64,000 nt of DNA. Origin: Clostridium sp031626875 (GTDB taxonomy: Bacteria; Bacillota; Clostridia; Clostridiales; Clostridiaceae). Below the pieces are notes generated by a model, which saw only the letters and a program-made list of their open reading frames with translations, ran no database searches and was not told the origin of the DNA. This document shows, one piece after another, positions 59,323 through 64,000 of this stretch. The translations under genes and the position numbers were made by a program. Location of the stretch: the NCBI RefSeq assembly GCF_031626875.1, contig NZ_JANDMF010000004.1:62001-126000 (forward strand), written 5' to 3'. Numbering within the stretch: position 1 is the stretch's first letter; every line of letters begins with the position of its first letter.

Positions 59323-60690
59323 TTACACCCCTTTTTCTAAAAAAACAGATGGATCTCCAGCCCTGTCTGTTAGCATACCATCTTTCATTATTCCAAGCTC
59401 TTCAAGTCTAATTTCAAATTCCCTTATTGGTCTTTTATTTGTTACCTCCCTTAAGGCAGCAATATCATGATAACTTGTCGATTGATACATGAGCATTACA
59501 TCATCTCCACCTGGAACTCCCATGAAATAATTGCAATTAGCTTCTGCAAGTAATACTGCTAAATTTTCTAAATCATTTTGATCTGCTTTCATATGATTTG
59601 TATAGCATACATCAACTCCCATAGATAATCCTGTTAATTTTCCCATAAAATGATCTTCAAGCCCCGCCCTTATAACCTGTGCTCCATCATATAAATATTC
59701 TGGTCCAATAAATCCTACAACTGTGTTAACTAAAAATGGTTTGTACCTTTTAGCTAACCCATAGCACCTGGCTTCCATAGTAACTTGGTCTGCTCCATTA
59801 TGCCCTTCAGAAGATAATTCAGAACCTTGTCCAGTTTCAAAATACATGAAATTACTTCCTTTTGAAGACTTTAATTCTTTCATAGTAGCATAGGCTTCAT
59901 CTAATAATTTAAGGCTTATTCCAAAATCTTTATTTGATATTTCAGAACCTGCTATACTTTGAAACATTAAATCCATTGGAACACCATTTTTTAAAGCTTC
60001 CATTTGAGTTATTATATGAGATAAAACACAATTTTGAGTTGGTATTTTAAACTCATCCATGAAATTTTTGAAATTCTTCAATACATTAGTTGTACCTTCC
60101 ATAGTATCCTTTGCTGGATTAAGCCCTATTACTGCATCTCCTACTCCATAACTTATTCCTTCCATAACAGATGATAATATCCCTTTTATATTATCTGTTG
60201 GATGATTTGGTTGAAGCCTTGAAGATAGTGTTCCCATCTCTCCTATTGTTGTATTACATGTTGCTTTGTTTATTATTTTTTTTGATGTTACTATAAGATC
60301 TAAATTACTCATAAGTTTAGTTACTCCTGCTATAACTTCTGATGTTAATCCATCTCTTATAGCTACAATTTCTCCCCCTGTAGAAGATAGTAAAAACTCC
60401 CTAAGCTCCCCTATAGTCTTAGATTTTATCTTTATATAAATTTCTTCATCTACCCCATCTTGAATTACTCTAGTCACTTCATCTTTATCATAATCAACTA
60501 CTGGATTATTTCTTAAATCTTCTATAGTAAGTTCTGAAAGCACCACCTTAGCAGCTATTCTCTCCTTAGTTGATATAGCTCCAATTCCAGCAAGTCTATC
60601 TCCTGATTTTTCTTCATTTGCTTTTGCTAGAACTTCTTTTACACTTGAAAATTCATATACATTCCCAAAAAGTTTAGTTTTTAAAATCAT
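59323..60690 (-). CDS. eutB: Ethanolamine ammonia-lyase large subunit EutB
   Basis: 455 residues, full family length, with LAGIGAISTKERIAAK, LSSRLQPNHPTDNIKGIL, GLNPAKDTMEGT, FETGQGSELSSEGHNGADQV and CYTNHMKADQND typical of the barrel that binds B12 and ethanolamine. It is 15 bp behind the permease gene. No reactivase gene (eutA) is present in the window. Confidence 0.94.
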   Translation of the reverse strand: MILKTKLFGNVYEFSSVKEVLAKANEEKSGDRLAGIGAISTKERIAAKVVLSELTIEDLRNNPVVDYDKDEVTRVIQDGVDEEIYIKIKSKTIGELREFLLSSTGGEIVAIRDGLTSEVIAGVTKLMSNLDLIVTSKKIINKATCNTTIGEMGTLSSRLQPNHPTDNIKGILSSVMEGISYGVGDAVIGLNPAKDTMEGTTNVLKNFKNFMDEFKIPTQNCVLSHIITQMEALKNGVPMDLMFQSIAGSEISNKDFGISLKLLDEAYATMKELKSSKGSNFMYFETGQGSELSSEGHNGADQVTMEARCYGLAKRYKPFLVNTVVGFIGPEYLYDGAQVIRAGLEDHFMGKLTGLSMGVDVCYTNHMKADQNDLENLAVLLAEANCNYFMGVPGGDDVMLMYQSTSYHDIAALREVTNKRPIREFEIRLEELGIMKDGMLTDRAGDPSVFLEKGV

Positions 60691-60705
60691 TTTAAGTTTC
60701 TCCTT

Positions 60706-62019
60706 TTAGACAATTTCTCTATTAATTCCTTTAATACTTATTTCACTTATCCTTGAATAAATAAAATAATAAACTATAGCTAAAACATATGCTCCTATTA
60801 CCCAAAGTATAGTAGATAGGTTTGATAAGATAAGAGCTAAAAAAAGCACTATAGCTATAGTAAGAGCTATTAATGGAATCATAGGATTTGTTACCTTAAA
60901 TGTTCTATTAAGTCTAGGTTCTTTTTTTCTTAATATGAAAAAAGAAATCATACTTATAATATAAAGAGCTACAGCTCCAAAGGATGAAATTACTATAATT
61001 ACAGCTGTTTGCTCTGTTGATACAAATATCATTCCAATTAAGCTCATTATAACTATTGAATGTACTGGTGCACCCTTAGAATTAACTTTAGCTAAAATTT
61101 TTGGTAAATAACCAGCCCTGGCCATAGCAAATCCTTGTCTTGAATATCCAATTATTATTCCATGTAAACTTGCCACCAATCCAAATAGCCCTATAAAACT
61201 CATTGCTTTAGATAATAACCCAGCGCCATATATTCCCTCAAGAGCAGTAGGAAGTGGTGAATCTGTTGCACTTAAAACACTTGCTTCTGAAGTTCCTGCT
61301 GTTACAAAAAAAGTCCCAAGGGATAATATAACTAATGTAAATATTCCTAATATAAATCCTTTAGGAACATTCTTTTTAGGATTTTCACATTCTTCTGCTG
61401 ACATAGCACCACCCTCTACAGCTAAATAAAACCAAATTGCAAAAGGTATTGCACTAAATATCCCATTAAGTCCTCCTTTAAAAGTGTCTCCTCCCAAAAT
61501 ATTATTAAGCTCAATATGTGGAGTACCTGTTCCTATAAATAATAACAATCCTCCAATTGCCACAATGGTTACAATAAGTTCAACCTTAGCAGCTGTCTCT
61601 ATTCCTAAACAATTTATACCCACAAATAACATATAAGTTATTAAAGCTGCAATTACAGCTGGTATTGATGGAAACAGAAAATTAATATATGCTCCTATTG
61701 AAAGTGCAATAGCTGGAGTTGCGAATAGAAATTCTACAAGACATGAAAATCCAGCTATAAAGCCACCAAATTTACCTAGTGCTCTTGAAGCATATTCTGA
61801 AGCACCACCTGCATGAGGAATAGCAGTTGCAAGTTCTGCATAGCTAAACATAAATGTTGTATAAAATGCTGTTACTATTAATATTGCTATAGTAAACCCA
61901 ATAGGACTTGTAAGTTCTAAAGCATAATTCCATCCACAATACATTCCTGAAATGACCATTCCAACAATTATTGCCCAAAGTTGTATTGGTTTTAATGTCT
62001 TTTTTAATTCATTATTCAT
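60706..62019 (-). CDS. eat: Ethanolamine permease (APC superfamily)
   Basis: 437 residues with about twelve hydrophobic segments. APC features include the N-terminal GMVISGMYCGWNYALE and the AIPHAGGASEYASRALGKFGG loop, and the SAEECENPKKNVPKG motif after segment six. Proximity to eutBC identifies ethanolamine as substrate. First gene of the operon; RBS AGAGGAG, directly downstream of a terminator-like leader hairpin. Confidence 0.9.
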   Translation of the reverse strand: MNNELKKTLKPIQLWAIIVGMVISGMYCGWNYALELTSPIGFTIAILIVTAFYTTFMFSYAELATAIPHAGGASEYASRALGKFGGFIAGFSCLVEFLFATPAIALSIGAYINFLFPSIPAVIAALITYMLFVGINCLGIETAAKVELIVTIVAIGGLLLFIGTGTPHIELNNILGGDTFKGGLNGIFSAIPFAIWFYLAVEGGAMSAEECENPKKNVPKGFILGIFTLVILSLGTFFVTAGTSEASVLSATDSPLPTALEGIYGAGLLSKAMSFIGLFGLVASLHGIIIGYSRQGFAMARAGYLPKILAKVNSKGAPVHSIVIMSLIGMIFVSTEQTAVIIVISSFGAVALYIISMISFFILRKKEPRLNRTFKVTNPMIPLIALTIAIVLFLALILSNLSTILWVIGAYVLAIVYYFIYSRISEISIKGINREIV

Positions 62020-62050
62020 ATATATTCATCTCCTCTTTTTTATTTTCAAT

Positions 62051-62224
62051 AAAAAAAGACAATGAGGCCAAATTTAATTGACTTCATTGTCTTTTTTGCA
62101 GTTAGATTTTTAATATAAAAGGTGTTTAAAGAATACTCTTTAAACACCTTTGTTCTTGTTAAAACCAAGTATAAGTGTTTTTATATAATTTAGCAATATT
62201 TATACACCCCCATATTGCTAAATT
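62051..62224 (-). promoter_or_regulatory. Three-hairpin leader of the ethanolamine operon, ending in an attenuator
   Basis: In transcript order: hairpin A, 13-bp stem (62212-62224 with 62187-62199); hairpin B, 15-bp stem with a 4-nt loop (62137-62151 with 62118-62132); and terminator C, GACAATGA/TCATTGTC extended by A/T pairs and followed by TTTTTTTATT (62051-62097). C ends only about 30 bp before the permease ATG, leaving no room for a promoter after it, so transcription must pass it. This implies attenuation, as in EutV-type antitermination, but I do not see a clear pair of EutV hexaloops. Confidence 0.65.
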
Positions 62225-62505
62225 AGTTGTTAATCATTCTATTTATTTCAACTATTCTAATTTTTTCATATACATCCAACTATTCTATTTTTTCTCTAAT
62301 CTTAAATTTTATTCTTTGTAAAAAATAGGTCGTAATATACTCTTATTCTATCGCAAAGTGCATTAGAAATATATAACTTATTTGTTAAAATAAAAATATA
62401 CAATCTAATTTTATACATTTATTGATAAAAATGCAGAAGGAGGTCAATAAAAACTTATTTAAAAATGTATATAAGGATATAAATAAAATTTAGGGGGATA
62501 AAATA
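62225..62505. other. Divergent intergenic region between the ethanolamine operon and the cellulase gene
   Basis: 281 bp of AT-rich DNA that must hold both promoters. An excellent SD-like AGAAGGAGG lies near 62434-62442 with no start codon at a usable distance, perhaps a relic. The cellulase gene's own RBS (TAGGGGG) is at 62491-62497. I cannot place promoter boxes with confidence. Confidence 0.5.
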
Positions 62506-64000
62506 ATGATTAATAGAAATAAAGTATTAGTTTTAGCGTTAGCTTTTTCAGCGTTAACATTTTATAAAGGGACATCTGTGTCTGCATCTACTGCATATAC
62601 TGGAATACGTGATGTATCAGCACAACAAATAGTTGATGATATGAAAATCGGATGGAATTTAGGTAATACGCTTGACGCTACTGGTACACCTACAGATGGA
62701 CCACTTTCAACAGAAATGAGTTGGGGAAACCCAAAAACTACTCATGCTATGATAGATAGAATAAAGGCAGCAGGTTTTAATACTGTAAGGATTCCAACTA
62801 CATGGTTTAATCATATGGGTTCAGCTCCAAGCTACACTATAGATCCAGCATGGCTTAATAGAGTTGACGAAATTATGAATTATGCTTTTGATAATGATAT
62901 GTATGTTATTTTAAATATGCATCATGAAGATTCTTGGCTTATTCCAACTTCTGAAAAAGAAGCTCAAGTAAAAAATCAACTTACAAAAGCATGGGCTCAA
63001 ATTGCAAATAGATTCAATAAATATGGTGATCATTTAATATTTGAAACTATGAATGAACCAAGACCTGTTGGTGCAGCTAATGAATGGTCTGGAGGTTCTT
63101 TTGAAAACCGTTCTGTAATAAATAATTATAACTTAGCAGCTGTAAATACTATAAGAAATACTGGTGGTAACAATGAATCAAGATGTATCATGGTACCAAC
63201 CCTTGCTGCTTCCTCAACTACTGTAGCTGTAGATGATTTAGTTATTCCAAATGATGATAAAAAAATTATTGTATCTTTACATATGTATTCACCATACCTA
63301 TTTGCTATGGCTCAAGATGGTACAGATACTTGGGGCAGTGATGCTGATAAGAGTTCATTAGATTGGGAACTTGACCAAGTTGCTAACAAATTTGTTAAGA
63401 AAGGTCATCCAGTTGTTATTGGTGAATTTGGTACTATCAATAAAAACAATAAGTCATCTAGAGTAACTCATGCTGAATACTATGCAAAAGCAACTAGATC
63501 AAGACATATTACACCTGTTTGGTGGGATAATGGAATCTCAACTGTTTTTGATTCAAATAGCTATGCTCTATTAGATAGAAACACTTTAGATTTAACTTGC
63601 CCTGATATAGTTTCAGCTCTTATGAGAGGTGCTAATGTAGATGGTACTACTAGCTCAGTAATTTATGATTTTGAAGGAAGCACTGGTGGTTGGACTGCTA
63701 CAAACACCTTAACTTCTCCTAGTGTTGCTTGGGAATGGAAACATAATGGGAATAACTCATTAAGAACAGATATTACTTTAACTAGCGGTGGTCAATATTA
63801 TTTTACTTTACCTCAAAAGCAAGATTTAACTGGAAAATCTGAATTAAAAGCTATAGTAAGAACTTCAGACTGGGGAAATCAAGGAACTGGAATGATAGCT
63901 AAACTTTATGTCAAAACTGGCGATGGATATCAATGGTTTGATGGTGGTGCTACTAAAATAGATTCAAGTTCAACTGGTACAGAAATAGGAATTGATTTAT
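62506..64000 (+). CDS. Secreted GH5 endoglucanase with CBM17/28-type module (3' end outside window)
   Basis: 498 codons are visible. Signal peptide (~1-27, cleavage after VSASA-like site), then a GH5 barrel of the EngB/EngD (GH5_4) kind: MKIGWNLGNTLDAT, VRIPTTWF, NMHHEDSW, acid/base E184 in FETMNEPRP and nucleophile E307 in VVIGEFGTINK. After about residue 380 a beta-sandwich begins (VIYDFEGSTGGWTATNTL), resembling CBM17/CBM28 cellulose-binding modules, and it is cut by the window edge. No dockerin is visible in the part seen. Endo-beta-1,4-glucanase acting on amorphous cellulose, xyloglucan or mixed-linkage glucan. Confidence 0.9.
   Translation, partial: MINRNKVLVLALAFSALTFYKGTSVSASTAYTGIRDVSAQQIVDDMKIGWNLGNTLDATGTPTDGPLSTEMSWGNPKTTHAMIDRIKAAGFNTVRIPTTWFNHMGSAPSYTIDPAWLNRVDEIMNYAFDNDMYVILNMHHEDSWLIPTSEKEAQVKNQLTKAWAQIANRFNKYGDHLIFETMNEPRPVGAANEWSGGSFENRSVINNYNLAAVNTIRNTGGNNESRCIMVPTLAASSTTVAVDDLVIPNDDKKIIVSLHMYSPYLFAMAQDGTDTWGSDADKSSLDWELDQVANKFVKKGHPVVIGEFGTINKNNKSSRVTHAEYYAKATRSRHITPVWWDNGISTVFDSNSYALLDRNTLDLTCPDIVSALMRGANVDGTTSSVIYDFEGSTGGWTATNTLTSPSVAWEWKHNGNNSLRTDITLTSGGQYYFTLPQKQDLTGKSELKAIVRTSDWGNQGTGMIAKLYVKTGDGYQWFDGGATKIDSSSTGTEIGIDL

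Noticed and set aside
62434..62442. Start of a short gene before the cellulase
   Set aside because: The SD-like AGAAGGAGG has no ATG, GTG or TTG at workable distance before stops intervene.

Overview
The window is about 64 kb of very AT-rich DNA with densely packed, mostly minus-strand operons, strong AGGAGG-type ribosome binding sites, T-box and attenuator-style leaders, GerMN-type and 2-enoate-reductase genes. This points to a solventogenic, saccharolytic Clostridium. The GH5 cellulase at the right edge resembles those of C. saccharobutylicum and C. cellulovorans, but I cannot fix the species from the sequence alone. I see no rRNA, tRNA, CRISPR array or intact insertion sequence.

Left part (1-9.7 kb): sulfur assimilation. 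A sulfate ABC operon (sbp-cysT-cysW-cysA) runs into an APS-reductase-like flavoprotein cut by the window edge. Upstream are cysK, a T-box antiterminator/terminator, the small gene yezD, mccB-mccA (reverse transsulfuration) and a broken hisC. sbp and cysK have near-identical consensus promoters, which suggests one sulfur regulon.

9.8-13.4 kb: a 2-keto-3-deoxygluconate (KDG) pathway (SDR dehydrogenase, KDG kinase, KDPG aldolase) with a divergent IclR regulator and a palindromic operator. 13.6-18.5 kb: small unknown genes, an AraC regulator, and a 2-enoate (cinnamate-type) reductase divergent from a PadR regulator, with a PadR-type operator over its -35. 18.7-21.8 kb: a zinc uptake system and an ElaA-type acetyltransferase. 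21.9-34.8 kb: an alpha-L-rhamnosidase with a transporter and AraC regulator, a dipeptide/oligosaccharide-type ABC importer with two extra small genes, and an AraC/GyrI regulator followed by a hairpin MITE-like element. 34.9-39.0 kb: a GntR-controlled ABC exporter, a DUF1349 protein and FabV. 39.1-43.5 kb: a bifurcating lactate dehydrogenase (LctBCD type) with its FadR-type regulator and a perfect operator.

43.6-50.3 kb: a compact operon for acetylated galactomannan oligosaccharides: GH36 alpha-galactosidase, MFS transporter, CE17-like and CE2-like esterases, GH130 phosphorylase. 50.4-54.9 kb: a membrane-anchored sugar-binding protein with a YesN-type response regulator, divergent from a YesM-type kinase, and no permeases, a likely three-component sugar sensor. 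55-58.5 kb: a GerMN-domain protein and two surface or secreted proteins, with three iterated palindromes upstream. 58.6-62.2 kb: ethanolamine permease and EutBC without microcompartment genes, behind an apparent attenuator leader. The right edge holds the truncated GH5-CBM cellulase gene.

Together the window describes plant cell-wall feeding (mannan, rhamnosides, uronic acid-derived KDG, cellulose) plus sulfur, zinc, lactate and ethanolamine use.
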